Origin: Saccharina japonica
Taxonomy: Eukaryota; Sar; Phaeophyceae; Laminariales; Laminariaceae
Assembly: GCA_008828725.1 (NCBI GenBank)
Contig: MEHQ01000067.1
Coordinates: 345,197-409,196 of the forward strand
Length of the DNA: 64,000 nucleotides
Reading direction: 5' to 3'
A program made the position numbers and the translations under genes. This document shows, piece by piece, positions 1-11,238 of this stretch (its first letter is position 1; the number at the start of each line of letters is the position of its first letter). Under the pieces are notes generated by a model. That model was given only the letters and a program-made list of their open reading frames with translations, was not told where the DNA came from and searched no databases.

Positions 1-789
1 CATCACCCTGTGTAGGGGGTGTTCAATATAAACAAAACGTGTATTACACGAATACATAGTAATACATACCTACCAGGTATATTTTTTACCTGGTATATAC
101 TACCCAGCTACTTGTACGAGCAAAGATAATACGTTTCGACGAAATCCTCGATCTCACAGCTATTTTTTTTTATATTTTGTTTAATAAAGTTTTCCCGTAC
201 ACAGCAGCAGCAGCAGCATCAATTCAATTGTTTTTTACCTCTCACAAGAAACCTGAAATCTGGCTCACAGGCTAACTTTCTTCTTCTGGCCTGGCGCGAA
301 AGCACACTTCCATATTATGCTGCGCTTTCTTGTTTTGGTCCCCGAGAAAACGTTTTCCCTACTGTAGTACTGTACAATGTATGGTGCCTTGGGCCCAGGC
401 CAGCCACAGAAAAGGGTCTGCACACTGGCTAGGCTGAGAGCTTTCTTAAATTTCAATTTCTGAGGCTGACTGTCTTGTGAGTTCCTTTTTTGTGAGCAGG
501 CCGGAACTCTGTACGAGTACGGTGTGCATATATTATATATATACAACTCTCAGCAGCACAATGTACTGCATTAACAATATCATACGTTTTTTCTTCTTCT
601 TTTCCATCCCTTTTATTAGCTTCGCCCTTCCTATATACCTCCTTCCCATATTATGAGTCGTGACTCAGATCTGGGGTCACAAAGTAGGCTCCTCTCCCTC
701 CTCCCCCAACTACGGTTCGTACCTTGCATTTTTATCGTGAGAAAACTTCAGCTTTTTTTCAAGGACTATCATGGTGCCGCAGGCACCGT

Positions 790-1265
790 GTGGGACGGGA
801 CGGGAGTCCTTAGCCCGCCGCAGGCGTAAAAGAATTGGGCTCCCGTTGTCAACGGGACGGGCTCCCATCGTCAGTTTTTCTGCTCCCGCTGTGACGAGAT
901 GGGACGGGACAATTTTCGTCTAGACGGGACGGGAACGGGACGGGTAATGTCCCATGCTTTCTAGACGGGACGGGAACGGGACGGAAAATGTCCATATGCT
1001 TTCTAGACGGGACGGGAACGGGACGGGAAGATGGGAGTTTTTTATTGATGGGGACGGAATGGGAATCGAATATGGCTCCGATCTTTCAGACGGGATGGGA
1101 TGGGACTATCACGTTTTATAGTGGGACGGGAAACAATGGGAACATTGCCATTGTCGATGGGAAATACAACGGGAAAGGCAATAGGAAAATTGCCAGTGTC
1201 GATGGGAAAGACAACGGGAAGCCCACGGGGGATATGTGGGACGTTCTCCACGGGACATAGATGCT
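790..1265. repeat. G-rich GACGGGACGGGA array, left
   Basis: Imperfect repeats of GGGACGGGA and related units fill this part of the TIR element, with about 40-50 bp higher-order spacing visible around 905-1030 where the block TCTAGACGGGACGGGAACGG recurs. Translations here are repetitive and show no family features. Confidence 0.8.
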
Positions 1266-1590
1266 CAACGGGACGTACACCCCACCCCTCCCAAGCCTCG
1301 TTACGAACTAATAGTGTCTACCGCCGTGTACACCGACACACTTCACGTTCTTCTATTTTTGTCCACAGCTGGCTCGAACTCCACGCAATACTTCCAAATC
1401 CCCGACGTCTGCTTGTTTCTCCCAACGCCTGCACCCATCTTATTCACGGGAGTACCACTGTTCGCAAATGACCGACTTGGCTGTGCCGGAGGCTCAGCAG
1501 CCGAGCCATCACGGGCCGATTCCGCGATGAGGAACGTGTGTGTGTGGTGCGTCTCTCTCCAAAAGTGAAATGGGCAAGGCACACTTTTGT
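1266..1590. other. Non-repetitive stretch inside the TIR element
   Basis: Ordinary-looking sequence lies between two arrays. It contains an acceptor-like site (pyrimidine-rich tract ending in CACAG near 1365) followed by an open frame to about 1568. This could be a captured host fragment, but I recognise no protein in it. Confidence 0.4.
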
Positions 1591-1599
1591 TTTTTTTCG

Positions 1600-2345
1600 T
1601 GGAAGTGCGCGGAAGTTTCCACTTAAGCTTCCATCGCTTCCACGGAAGCTTCCATCGCTTCCACGGAAGCGTCCACGGAAGCGATGGAAGCTTCCGTGGA
1701 AGCGATGGAAGCTTCCGTGGAAGCGATGGAAGCTTCCGTAGAAGCATGGAAGCTTCCGCGGAAGCATGGAAGCTTTCGTGAAAGCTTCCACCGTGGAAAC
1801 TTCCGTGGAAGCTGACAGTGGAAGTTCTAAACTTCCGCGTTTTGACCGCGAGGTAGAAAGAGCGAGGCTGGGAGTCGACCTTGTGCTTCGCACCTGGACA
1901 GGTCTAGGGTGGCTCCATTCGGCTTTGCCTCACTCCGCGGTTTTTGTTAAGAAGGCTCTTATGGGAACACATCCTGGCGGGGCCTGTTTGTGTGGGATCA
2001 GGGGTGTGATGGGATCACCCTTTCTTTGGTGGACGAGTGGTGGTAAGCTTCCACGAATACTTCCACGGAAGCTTCCATGACGGCAGCGTCGATATCTTCC
2101 GCAGAAGCACGTACGGCCTGCGTGGAAGCTTACACCGTCCCCGTGGAAGTATGGAAGCTTCCACGGAAATTTCCATGGACTTCCGCGGAAGCTTCCATGA
2201 AAGTTTCCGACGCTTCCATGGAAGCTTCCGTCGCTTCCACGGGAGCTTCCGTCGCTTTCACGGAAGTTTCCATTGAAGCGGTGGAAGTTTCCGTGGAAGC
2301 GGTGGAAGCTTCCATGGAAGCTTCCGCGGAAGTCCATGGAAAAAA
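1600..2345. repeat. GGAAGCTTCC palindrome array
   Basis: Dozens of copies of the 10-bp palindrome GGAAGCTTCC and variants (GGAAGTTTCC, GGAAGCGTCC, CCATGGAAGC) are packed in two blocks, 1600-1835 and 2040-2345. The roughly 200 bp between the blocks (1840-2035) is not repetitive. Because the unit is its own reverse complement, all reading frames on both strands give Ser/Phe/His/Gly-rich pseudo-proteins, which I do not treat as genes. Confidence 0.85.
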
Positions 2346-2640
2346 CCAATAGTGGACTAGACCGAGTGAAATAAATAAATAAATAAATGGGAGAGCTGAC
2401 AGCGTACCGCAACAACAATAAATAATTAAATCCAAGATTCACCTTGGATTCACATATAAAACATATGAATAATTAAAAAAAAAACAGCTGTGATGAGCTC
2501 GAGGATTTCGTCGAAGCTCATCTTTGCTAGCTGGGTGTAATACTTCGATCGCGCGTACTTACGGATTTTATATGTCCTCATGTAGGGTGTACATCCCGTA
2601 TGATATAATCCCACTGAAACTACGAAACTACACGTAAGTG
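2346..2640. other. AT-rich stretch with a copy of a dispersed core motif
   Basis: An AAAT run (2367-2388) is followed by AT-rich sequence and, on the minus strand around 2485-2535, a copy of a short block related to AGCAAAGATGAGCTTCGACG that also occurs near 110, 10765, 26940, 44000 and 46240. Confidence 0.5.
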
Positions 2641-3114
2641 GGAAGTGCAAATGGGAGATTTGGAAGGTTGAGTGGGAAGCGCAAATGGGAGGAAGATGGG
2701 AACTGACAACGGGAGCAGCATGTCCACAATGGTCATGGGAACGGGAGTCTGTGCGGGGATAGTGGGACGGGAAGCAAGTGGGACGGGATAAATTATCCTG
2801 CCAACGAGATGGGAAGTGATGGGACGGGAGAAATTATCCTGCCAACGGGATGGGAAGTGATGGGACGGGAGAAAGTATCCTGCCGACGGGATGGGAAGTG
2901 ATGGGACGGGAGAAAGTATCCGACGATGGGATGGGAAGCAAGGTGGGGACGGGAGGACGGGAGGATACTAATTTGGCCATATGGGACGGAAATGGGTAGG
3001 AACAACATGATGGGATGGGACGGGAGGTCGTGGACGGGAGACATTTCACGATGGGACGGGACGGGAATACCCGTCCCGTCCCGTTCTCTATGGGAATTCC
3101 CGTCCCGTTGACTC
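2640..3114. repeat. G-rich GGGACGGGA array, right
   Basis: This array mirrors the left one. Units of about 45 bp (GGGACGGGAGAAATTATCC and the neighbouring ATCCTGCCAACGGGATGGG) repeat between 2770 and 2935. The last 50 bp invert to CCCGTCCCG next to the terminal repeat. Confidence 0.8.
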
Positions 3115-3316
3115 CCATGATAGTCCTTGCTTTTTTCTTCCCTCGTCGGCTCGCATCGAACTGTGCCTACCCGCGCTATACTATTACTAGGCGTTCTCGG
3201 CAGTCAGTTGATTCCGTTTTTTTTATTTGTTTTTTGCAAATAAACTCAGAAGTCCGACCCACGAGAGATTCGAACTCCGGACATCAACTCTTAGGAGCAT
3301 TCGAGGTTACCACCAC

Positions 3317-3789
3317 TACGGGGGACCATAGTAAATAGGACCTACGGTAGACACAAAAACCCATATATTAACCCTTTTTTACTAACCGTATTTGGTTCTA
3401 TTTACTTTGTTTGTTTGTTTGTTTGTTTGTTTGTTTGTTTGTTTGTTTTTTTTTGTCCATCCCATTTATTATCTTCGCACTTCCGTCTTTCTCCCTCCCT
3501 AGTCGTAACTCAGATCCGAGGCCACAAAGTAAGCTCCTCTCCCTCCTTCCCCACTACGGTTCTTGCTTGCTTTGCGTTTTTATCGCGAGAAGATTTCAGC
3601 ACTTTCTTCCCTCGTCGACTCTCGTCGATGTTTGCTTACTCACGCTATAATATGCGCTCTCGACAGTCGGTGTCGTTTGAGAGTAAAAACCTCCATGGAT
3701 GGGGAGAATTGAACCCTCGACACCCGGCCCTACAGGCTTCATGGCTACCAGTTAGACCACCGGGGCGACCGGCTATGGTCCCCCGTAAT
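3317..3789. mobile_element. MITE family A copy split by a SINE
   Basis: The left part starts TACGGGGGACCATAGTAAAT and runs to about 3405. The right end, TATGGTCCCCCGTAA, is at 3775-3789. Between them sits a complete reverse-strand SINE. The same arrangement is present at 11605-12089, so the nesting predates the duplication. Confidence 0.65.
3406..3772 (-). mobile_element. tRNA-derived SINE with (CAAA)n tail
   Basis: On the minus strand the element starts at 3772 with CCGGTCGCCCCGGTGGTC. It contains an A-box-like TGGTCTAACTGG and a B-box-like GGTTCAATTCT, then a body of about 200 bp, then the tail GATAATAAATGGGATGGAC and a CAAA run (seen on the plus strand as GTTT at 3406-3449). The A/B boxes imply transcription by RNA polymerase III. 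No protein is encoded. It sits inside a MITE. Confidence 0.8.
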
Positions 3790-3848
3790 AGACCATCGGG
3801 GCGACCGATAATGATGATTGATCTCGTAATGTGTATATACGAGGTGAG

Positions 3849-3944
3849 TTTACTAAATAGGACCAAATATTTATTGATAGTAAAAATAGCTCAATATACG
3901 GACGTCTGTCTATACCGTAGGTCCTGTTCACCATGGTTCCCCGT
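3849..3944. mobile_element. MITE family A copy, right end removed by an LTR insertion
   Basis: The block CTAAATAGGACCAAATATTT starts the recognisable part and the right-end block ATGGTTCCCCGT abuts an LTR at 3945. In the equivalent copy the missing end appears after the 3' LTR at 17247, which shows that the retrotransposon landed in this MITE. Confidence 0.6.
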
Positions 3945-4345
3945 TGTTCGTGGTATGCGGTAGCTTGATACAACAGGGTTTCCGGTCTTGGGGGTTTCAT
4001 GTATTGTGGGGTCTCGTATTGTGTAGCGAGGCATTATTTAGTATGCCTCGCGGATGGAGAGAGGGAGCTGCCCCGAGAGGCAGTCGGGATGTTAAGATAC
4101 GGCCCGGGCTTTGATGACAAGATACTGCCCGTATACATGTGAGGGTGGAGCGTGACAGAAACGTACGGCTCACTCCTGTGTGGTGTTCATGATGGGTCTT
4201 TGACGACAGGTACTGGCTCTACTTGTGTGTGTATATTTGTTAACGTGGTGGTACGAGTGTACATTATCTACTACCTTCTCCTTGACGACCCACGGTATAG
4301 GCACGCGGTTACAAAGAACGCGTTTGACAGCGGCGTACAGAAACA
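3945..4345 (+). mobile_element. LTR, copy in left duplication
   Basis: About 401 bp begins TGTTCG and ends GAAACA, giving TGTT...AACA termini. It matches 12245-12644 and 16835-17239. No second LTR follows, because similarity to the right copy ends at 4969, so this is a truncated retroelement. Confidence 0.75.
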
Positions 4346-4968
4346 CGATAATCGTATTGCTTCGGGCCCGGAGGCCGCTGGAGCGCTATACTGTGTTAGA
4401 GGGGCGAGAAGTATCGGGGGGGACTGACTATGGAGATGGTCTTTTATTTTGAGGGCACCGGGCAGCAGCAGCAGCAGCAGCAGCAGCAGCGGCAGTGTGA
4501 AGGCGCAGGGCCACAGCAGCAGCAGCAGCAGCAGCAGCAGTTGTGAGGCGCCTGGCCGCATCAGCGGCAACAGCAGCGGATTGGGGTGGAGGTCACAGTT
4601 ACCAGCAGCAGCACCCACCTCAGCCGCAGATCAGCACCAGCAAGCAAAGGCCGGGGGGCACTGGTTGACTCGTAACGCCGGAAACGGCTGGTACCAGCCC
4701 GAGTCCCCTCCACCTCCAGGAGCGTCTATGAGCGGTTTCTACACGTGCAACGTGTGGGGCTCGAGGGCATGAGGCACGCGATTTGTTTTGCAACAAACAG
4801 CGTGTGCGATGGGTTCTGGCCTATGGTCACATGGCCAGGCAGTGCACTGCCCAGCCTACAGCCCACTATCGTCTACGCGCCGGAGTACAGCAACGTGCCG
4901 CAGGCTGGAACGCCGGCGCTCCAGCAACCGCAGGTACAGCCGGCAGTAGTGCCGAGGTCGACGACTAG
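4346..4968 (+). pseudogene. Broken gag-like region
   Basis: This is the sister of the intact frame at 12731-13231, but small indels destroy it. A base is missing near 4668 and the zinc-knuckle segment near 4744 has lost its cysteine spacing. CAG runs at 4460-4492 and 4512-4540 encode Gln, Ser or Ala depending on frame. The frame ends at the TAG just before the undetermined base. Confidence 0.7.
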
Positions 4969-4969
4969 N
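4969..4969. other. Undetermined base at the end of the duplication
   Basis: A single N stands exactly where similarity between the two copies stops (equivalent to 13232). Sequence on its two sides may have been joined by the assembler. Confidence 0.9.
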
Positions 4970-5693
4970 CATTGCTGTCTCTGGACGTGGCCACACCATA
5001 AACCAAATACATTTATTGAAGGGTGTCGTCCACATGCAACCACCTCACAAGCGGTTCCTATGTAGGACGCAGCTTGCCCTTCATGCGACTCGCCCAAACC
5101 CTCACAGCGCTTCGAGCTTGGCGCAAGCAACGTCTGCCTGTTTGGTGAAAGCCCAACGTGCTCCGTCCTGGCATTGTAGGGATGCGAAGGTCTATTGCCA
5201 TATGACTACGGCCATTCACGACATGCGGCTTACACATCCCCCGCCCCCCCCACAACTTACCCCTTTGGGACTTCTCGTGGGAAAATCGACGATAAAAAGT
5301 GACGTTTACTTTTCCTACGGCCACTGCGTGTTTGGGGGATGATTGATAGAAGTTGATCTCCCCGGTTACAATGCGAGGAGTCGCATGGCACGAGCGCGAC
5401 ACGATCCTACCTGTACCTCTCGGCCCTCACGGATGCTCGTAGGCGGTTGATAACACTGATATTTTATCGTTGTTTTGGTACCTCTCCTCGGCGTCTCGAA
5501 GAGGTTATAACCCTCCTAACGCCAATCCTTACTTGGGGTTGATGTTGGATCGTGGCATGGGACCCGAACGACTTCGCATGGGTTACCCACTTACTTATAC
5601 CTACTAGTAGACCACAACTTAACTTTATCTGGCACGCTCGTACACGCCGGGAACACCGAGTTCAACTCCTGCCCTAAGATTTGCGGTGGGTTG
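4970..5693. other. Unassigned stretch upstream of a LINE relic
   Basis: No gene is recognisable. The stretch may be the decayed 5' part of the LINE that becomes readable at 6640, but no endonuclease motif is visible. Confidence 0.3.
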
Positions 5694-6014
5694 TGATGCG
5701 TGCTACGATAGAGAAGGTATACCTTATTTTGGGTGAAACGTTTTCTGAAATGATCGAGCTCCTTAACCCAAAATCCGCGGACTGTCATTATTGTCATTAT
5801 TGTCATTATTGTCATTATTGTCATTATTGTCATTATTGTCATTATTTTGTTGCAGCATTGTTCCTTGTTTGCTTCGGCCACGGAATGTTCAATCGGATAG
5901 CACTTTTACTCTCCTCCCTCCCTTAATGATCACTTTGGGGTGAGGTGTAGAGACCTCTTGAAGTAACCACCCTTAGAAGGAAAAAACACGGTGCACCTCT
6001 ATCGTAGCCTGCGT
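5694..6014 (-). mobile_element. MITE family B copy with a 9-bp minisatellite
   Basis: The left end is GTGCTACGATAGAG near 5699 and the right end is GGTGCACCTCTATCGTAGCC at 5990-6009. These are inverted copies of the terminal repeat of family B. The interior is the reverse complement of the family body, for example the block GAGCTCCTTAACCCAAA at 5756-5772. Confidence 0.7.
5787..5846. repeat. (TCATTATTG)n minisatellite
   Basis: About 6.5 perfect copies of a 9-bp unit lie inside the MITE, at the position where other family members have a single ATAATAAATGA-like segment in reverse. A local expansion of a pre-existing segment is the simplest reading. Confidence 0.9.
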
Positions 6015-6640
6015 CTTAGTGTCGGACACGATGGTCTTTTGACCCTCGGCAAGGCACCAACTAACTCGCCAAAACGTGTCTGCGTCGGTGACCCCATATG
6101 TCCGGGGCGGTTCGCGAAAAACGACCCCCTGTGGGACTTAGGAAGGAGACACTGGCGACACAGTACGTCCGTCACGGCCTATGACACTGAATGGTTAGCT
6201 GGTGAGGAGCTTCGTAATCGAGCTACAACAGGTATTGGCACAACAGCCCAAAGGCGCGGGGCGCAGGCGGCATGGTACTACTTGTACTGCTTCGCGCTCA
6301 CACCTATTGACACGAAAACCATCTCATTGTTTTTGTCGCTATCTGTTGGCCCCAAACACCTTGCATATTTATTTATACTGGTACACACAGCGTTGTTTTT
6401 GTAGTATTCCCTTTGAGCCATGCCTTATAATGTTTACCTCGTACTAGCGACTATTAGGGGTGGGTGGTATCTGCGCTCTCGCCCGGGCAGAGCTCCGAGT
6501 GTGGGAAGGAGGCGGCTACATGCCCCAAAAACCATACAAGATGTGCTAAAAGCGCGAAGCGTAACACGACCGAGGCATCGCTGTCTGGGATGGTAGCAAC
6601 AGCAGCGGCACGATCCGTTTTCGTGGATCAACGTCTACAT
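6015..6640 (+). other. Probable decayed 5' part of the LINE
   Basis: No intact frame and no clear family motif are visible. Its position directly before the reverse-transcriptase relic suggests it belongs to the same element. Confidence 0.35.
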
Positions 6641-8215
6641 TAGTTGGCGAGGAAAAAGGACATCTTGCTGTCATGCACTCCATCAGCTTTTCCAGAGCCT
6701 ATGACTCCGTCGACCGAGTCCTCGTGTGGGCTGCCTTACCTCGTTTTGGCGTGCCATCGAGAATACTCGCCATCGTCCGCCAGTTCCAAGACAGCATACG
6801 CGAGTATGCGGGTTGCGAGTTTCGGGTAAGTTCGACGTAGTCGTAATATTATCGAGGTACGAGAGAATATGTGTTTTGCATGTACGGGAGAAGTTTAACC
6901 AATCAGATGAGTACTGTCTATCTGTACTCGAGTAGCCTGTTCGTCGTACCCACCTGGGATATTTTGTATCGTCGACCCGCAAGCGAAGCGAGCCTGTGGT
7001 GGAGACAACGGAATTCAACATGCTTATAACGGCAGCGGTATTGCGCGTGGCCGAGAAACGCTTCATCGCTGATTCCGCCGCCATGGGCAGCATGATACAA
7101 CTCCAACAAAATAATAAGAAGAAAAACAAGGGGGAGGAGGCACGGACTCGCAAAGTCGATGGAAAGGGGAAGGACGAGGAGGCCCAGATGTTGTAGAGAA
7201 TGCCGTTCGCTGACGATGAAGCAGTGCAGTGATCACCAGGAAGGTCGGAGAGGGTGATAGCGGTGATCCTGACTACGTGCGCACATCTCGCTTGGGCTTA
7301 CTGTCTCGGAGGCCACAGGGGAGGTCATTTGGCTGCAAAACAACGATGGCGGGGAGATATCATTCTCCGTATCTGCAGCCGCCCAGGTTGGTGAACAAGC
7401 AAATTATCGAGATTATGTACTTGGCGTTGGGTTATCAGCTCAAAATTATGCGTCAGTGTCGAGGTAACGCGGCGACTCTGACATGGTCGTGCTTCGGACC
7501 CCATAGTATTGGAATCTACGACCGCCCAGGTGTGCGCTGGCGGCTAAAGGTGCGGATACTGAAAACTGAGGAGGAAACAGAGACGCCACTGCACGGGTGC
7601 TCCACGTGGAGCCCGAACAAGAACGCTCACAACAGACCACCCGCAGGTCCACTACAAGATGCACCCCTGCTTTGACTCGGTTAACGGAAGCAGAATCGCG
7701 AAGCCTAGCATCCCATCCTACACCGACACGCTTGTCAAGACAGCCTCCGAAAGATTTGAGTTGACAGTATGCAGGCGAAGGGTTTAGTTTGTGGATTTCA
7801 TGGCGCTCGAGGAGCGCCTGCCGAAGAGGGTGATGTTTGCGGAGATGGTTGGGAGTAAGCGTTACACCGTACGCCGTTACCGTAGACAGGAGACATATTG
7901 GGCGGGGCGCGCCGTGGAACATTCAAAGGGGTTAGACATGAAGACTGAAGGGTAATCCGCGAGGCAGCACATATAGCCGGCAGATGTTTTCGACGCGTCC
8001 TGGACAGGGCGGGGACCTTCATGAGAAAAGATCATGATGGCAAGAGGCGCAGAGCAGCAGCGGAAGCGCGGCACGAGGCGGTTTTAACCGCGACACGAAC
8101 CGTTCATACAAATGCGCGCCGGCGGGTCTTGTCCAAGCGACTGGCGTCTGGGTATGACCATCGTCGTAGTGATGCGCGCCTCGCCATGGTAGCACAGTGG
8201 CAATAAGCTACGATC
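6640..8215 (+). pseudogene. Decayed LINE reverse transcriptase
   Basis: At 6661-6837 one frame reads a reverse-transcriptase motif-A region: FSRAYDSVDR followed by RFGVPSRILAIVRQFQDSI, the usual continuation in non-LTR reverse transcriptases of this type. A second block at about 7010-7225 (NMLITAAVLRVAEKRF ... MPFADDEAV) matches the fingers/palm segment up to a degraded Y-ADD catalytic box, here F-ADD. Further blocks at about 7515-7580 (YDRPGVRWRLKVRILK), 7610 (TWSPNK) and 7720-7860 (YTDTLVKT, LEERLPKRVMF) follow the usual order of the C-terminal part. Stops and frame changes separate every block and a long piece of the palm is missing, so the copy is dead. Family placement rests on my recognition of these motifs. 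Confidence 0.8.
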
Positions 8216-9055
8216 GGGCCACCCGGACCTCCCCGCGTTTGTATATGCCTCCAGAACCTGCTTATCGTTCGTTCTCTTCATTTTCTTTCTTTGTTTTTCC
8301 TGTTTCGAGTTTTCGTTTTTTTCGTATGATATGTATACCATGTGCGTAGGGATTCATAAATACGCGTCGCTATTATAGCAAAAAACTCCAGAATACGAAG
8401 TGAAACCCCATGTCCCTTGTCAATCTTCATCGGTCAGATTTCCCCCTGTCTGTGCACACATACCGACCGCTACGCGCCTGGTTCCTCGTTAACCAACGCG
8501 TCACTCGTCCGACTATAGGGGAATCAGGGAACTGAGGGTCGTTTGGCCACTTGGAGTTTGGAGAAACTCGTGGGGCTGTATGTCCTCTCACAATAACTCA
8601 AGACGGCAAGGTGAGATAACTGGCGGGACCACCCCGAAGAGTAGGCTGCTGCAACATGGTGAACCCAGGGAGAGGTTGATTCTTTTGTTTTCGTTTACCT
8701 ACCCCACTGCGAGTGTGCAAGTCTGCGTATATGTTCTCTTGCGTCTTTTGTTGCCTATTTATCCTTTTCTCCTTTAGGTTTTGTTTGTTTTCATTTTTAA
8801 TCGTGTGGTTTGGTTTATATATTGAGTATGTAGGGTTTTCGTTGTTTATTCTTATATATTTGTTATGCCGTTTAGCATATCACATTAAAACCCATAAATA
8901 TAATGCTACTACAGGAGTTTCCACCCCATCCATACATGACAAGTATAAATAAAATTACATCCATTTTCTTCGCCTTACTTTTTTAGCCTCTCTCTTTCAT
9001 ACCTCAGACCCAGGATCACATACTGCTGTGTAGTATTACCCGCACGACGCGATCC
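8216..9055. other. Unassigned stretch
   Basis: I see no gene or clear repeat. 8690-8960 is T-rich and gives hydrophobic chance translations. Confidence 0.4.
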
Positions 9056-10653
9056 TTCTTGGATTCTCGTAGGACATCCCATGGGTCAACCCACGCGACG
9101 TCCCATGAGGCTTTGATCCCATGATCCCATGGGTCATCCCAGCGGTCATCCTATGGATCCCATGCGTATACCCACGGGCTGAACCGTGGGCGGTCCCATG
9201 GGAAGTCCCATATGTCCTCCCATAGATCATCCCATGACAAATGCATGGGATTACGCATGGAACGTTGTTGAATAAACCCGGTGCAAAGGTGCTCGGCGCA
9301 GTGCCTTGCTCACGCAGAGTGGTGGGTAGACCGTCGAGGTGCCATAAGGCAGTGGGAAGATAGATGAAAGTGTATATTATTATCGTCACCTCCGAAGAGG
9401 AGGGGGAAACATGAAGTCAAATCTAAGTGCTCGGGTAGGCAAGTCCTGCCCCAGTCTCATTTCCATATCGTACCACATACCGACACTTACGCGGCTATTC
9501 CATAAGCACTGGTCCTACCTTATGGTACCACAAATATTTCTCCCAATACGTACGTATGATAACACCATGCATAAATAAGGTGCATATCCGTCATTACTTA
9601 TTTGTATAATAATGATAACGATGTATGTGGCACACAAGCAACTGTTCGTATACGTGGGCCATACAGTAACAACTGCTACCAGCGCACCAGTAAATATTGC
9701 TACTGGTGGCTCCATATGTCACGTACGTACCACACACATAAATATTAAGATGTTTCCCCGCGGATACTCCGCCTGACGAAATATCCATGCATGCATTGGT
9801 ATTCCATGAGGCAGACACTACACCTTAGACGGCGAATTATCCCAACTACAATACCCCCTCATACATAGATGCAATGCAGTTCCACACACCGAACAATGAT
9901 GCCAATAATTTCTCACAAACGACAAACAGGAATTCCCATGGGACATATCATAGGCCACCCCATGAGTCCCATGAGTCGACCTATGGGACGTCCCATCCAT
10001 GGGGCTCGAACTGCGAATTGGATGTCCCATAGTAGGACGTCTCATGGGATGCCCCGTAGGATGAAATGATACCCAAGTGTTTTTCCATGGGAAGTTGCTA
10101 TGGGTTGGGTGGCGTCCCATAGGGCAACCCCATGGGACAACCCACGGAATGTATAGTATCCCACGGGACGGCCCATGGTGCATCCCATACATACCATGCC
10201 GCCCCATCTTGGGAAATCCCGCCATGCGGTTAGCCCGTCCATGTGATGTTCCGCGCGGGACGTCCCATGGGAATGGATAGTTTCATAGGTCGTCCCATAT
10301 GGACTGTTCCATGCTGCATTCCACGGTAGGGTTTCGATTTTATTTTGTATAGACTCCATACTTTGCGACCGGTTGAGCGTTTCAAGCGAGCAACTACCGG
10401 TGAGAAGGATACCTTTGATCGTCTACTTGTTTTAGCACTACTATTAATAGCTCCTACACTAACCAAATGTTGGTCGAGTTGCACGAACCAAGTCAGGATT
10501 CGTGGCGAGGTGTTGAGCTCTCCATGCGAGGGACTCAGCGAACCAGCCGCCATCCCTACCGTGTGGCATTGCTTCCACGGGAACATGTAATTCCCATCGG
10601 ACGTCTCGTGTGACGACCCATGGGACGTTCCACGTGAAGCTCCAAAAAAGATA
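9056..10653. repeat. CCCATGGG / GACGTCCCATGGG palindrome array
   Basis: Two dense blocks (9078-9250 and 9930-10330, with a short one at 10588-10630) are built from CCCATGGG, GACGTCCCATGGG and variants. Ordinary sequence lies between them (9251-9925 and 10331-10587). The two ends are loosely inverted (TAGGACATCCCATGGG at 9071-9086 against CCCATGGGACGTTCCACG near 10618), which would fit a foldback element, but no target duplication is clear. The right edge abuts the right copy of the duplication at 10654. Confidence 0.7.
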
Positions 10654-11238
10654 CATCACCCTGTGTAGGGGGTGTTCAATATAAACAAAACGTGTATTAC
10701 ACGAATACATAGTAATACATACCTACCAGGTATATTTTTTACCTGGTATATACTACCCAGCTACTTGTACGAGCAAAGATAATACGTTTCGACGAAATCC
10801 TCGATCTCACAGCTATTTTTTTTTATATTTTGTTTAATAAAGTTTTCCCGTACACAGCAGCAGCAGCAGCATCAATTCAATTGTTTTTTACCTCTCACAA
10901 GAAACCTGAAATCTGGCTCACAGGCTAACTTTCTTCTTCTGGCCTGGCGCGAAAGCACACTTCCATATTATGCTGCGCTTTCTTGTTTTGGTCCCCGAGA
11001 AAACGTTTTCCCTACTGTAGTACTGTACAATGTATGGTGCCTTGGGCCCAGGCCAGCCACAGAAAAGGGTCTGCACACTGGCTAGGCTGAGAGCTTTCTT
11101 AAATTTCAATTTCTGAGGCTGACTGTCTTGTGAGTTCCTTTTTTGTGAGCAGGCCGGAACTCTGTACGAGTACGGTGTGCATATATTATATATATACAAC
11201 TCTCAGCAGCACAATGTACTGCATTAACAATATCATAC

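Larger units (their letters stand above)
761..3128. mobile_element. Non-autonomous TIR element made of palindromic arrays
   Basis: The ends are perfect 14-bp inverted repeats: AAGGACTATCATGG at 761-774 and its reverse complement at 3115-3128. The flanks read GCTTTTTTTC at 751-760 and GCTTTTTTC at 3129-3137, which fits a 9-10 bp target duplication differing by one T. The sister locus at 11239-11608 has no such insert, so it serves as an empty site. Inside are G-rich arrays built on GACGGGACGGGA at both ends and a central array built on GGAAGCTTCC, separated by stretches of ordinary sequence. No transposase is recognisable. A 9-bp duplication is typical of Mutator-type elements, but the class is an inference. 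Confidence 0.75.
586..3320 (-). mobile_element. tRNA-derived SINE split by a later insertion
   Basis: Read on the minus strand, 3320-3129 then 760-586 form one SINE. The head has a B-box-like GTTCGAATC and an A-box-like TAGTGGTGGTAACC. The body contains the block seen in the other copies (AGTAGGCTCC... and CTGAGTTACGAC in reverse), and the tail ends at the blocks equivalent to ATAAATGGGATGGA followed by A-rich sequence. The element is cut at 760/3129 by a TIR element. The uncut sister copy is at 11239-11608. Confidence 0.75.
1..4968 (+). repeat. Segmental duplication, left copy
   Basis: This stretch recurs, nearly base for base over long runs, at 10654-13231. Both copies carry the same order of parts: a leader with a CAG run, a reverse-strand SINE, a MITE with a second SINE inside it, a second MITE, an LTR and the start of a gag-like region. 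The left copy is longer because of an extra 2368 bp at 761-3128 and has a shorter GTTT run. Similarity stops at the undetermined base 4969. The copy begins at window base 1, so its true left edge is not visible. Confidence 0.9.

Noticed and set aside
265..546. 93-codon minus-strand frame conserved exactly at 10918-11199
   Set aside because: The identity comes from the recent duplication of the whole locus and is no evidence of coding. No family is recognised.
1444..2442. Overlapping Ser/Phe/His-rich frames on both strands
   Set aside because: They are translations of GGAAGCTTCC-type palindromes, which are open in all frames and identical on both strands.
3406..3449. Possible CRISPR-like or phage array among the regular repeats
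   Set aside because: The regular runs (GTTT, CT, CAG, TCATTATTG) have no unique spacers, and the genome is clearly eukaryotic.
3620..3772. Possible tRNA gene at the SINE heads
   Set aside because: A and B boxes are present, but the stems do not pair as in a tRNA and a SINE body follows; the same holds at 19751 and 26589.
9036..10360. His/Gly/Met-rich frames with repeated HGTSHG-like peptides
   Set aside because: They are translations of the CCCATGGG array, not proteins.
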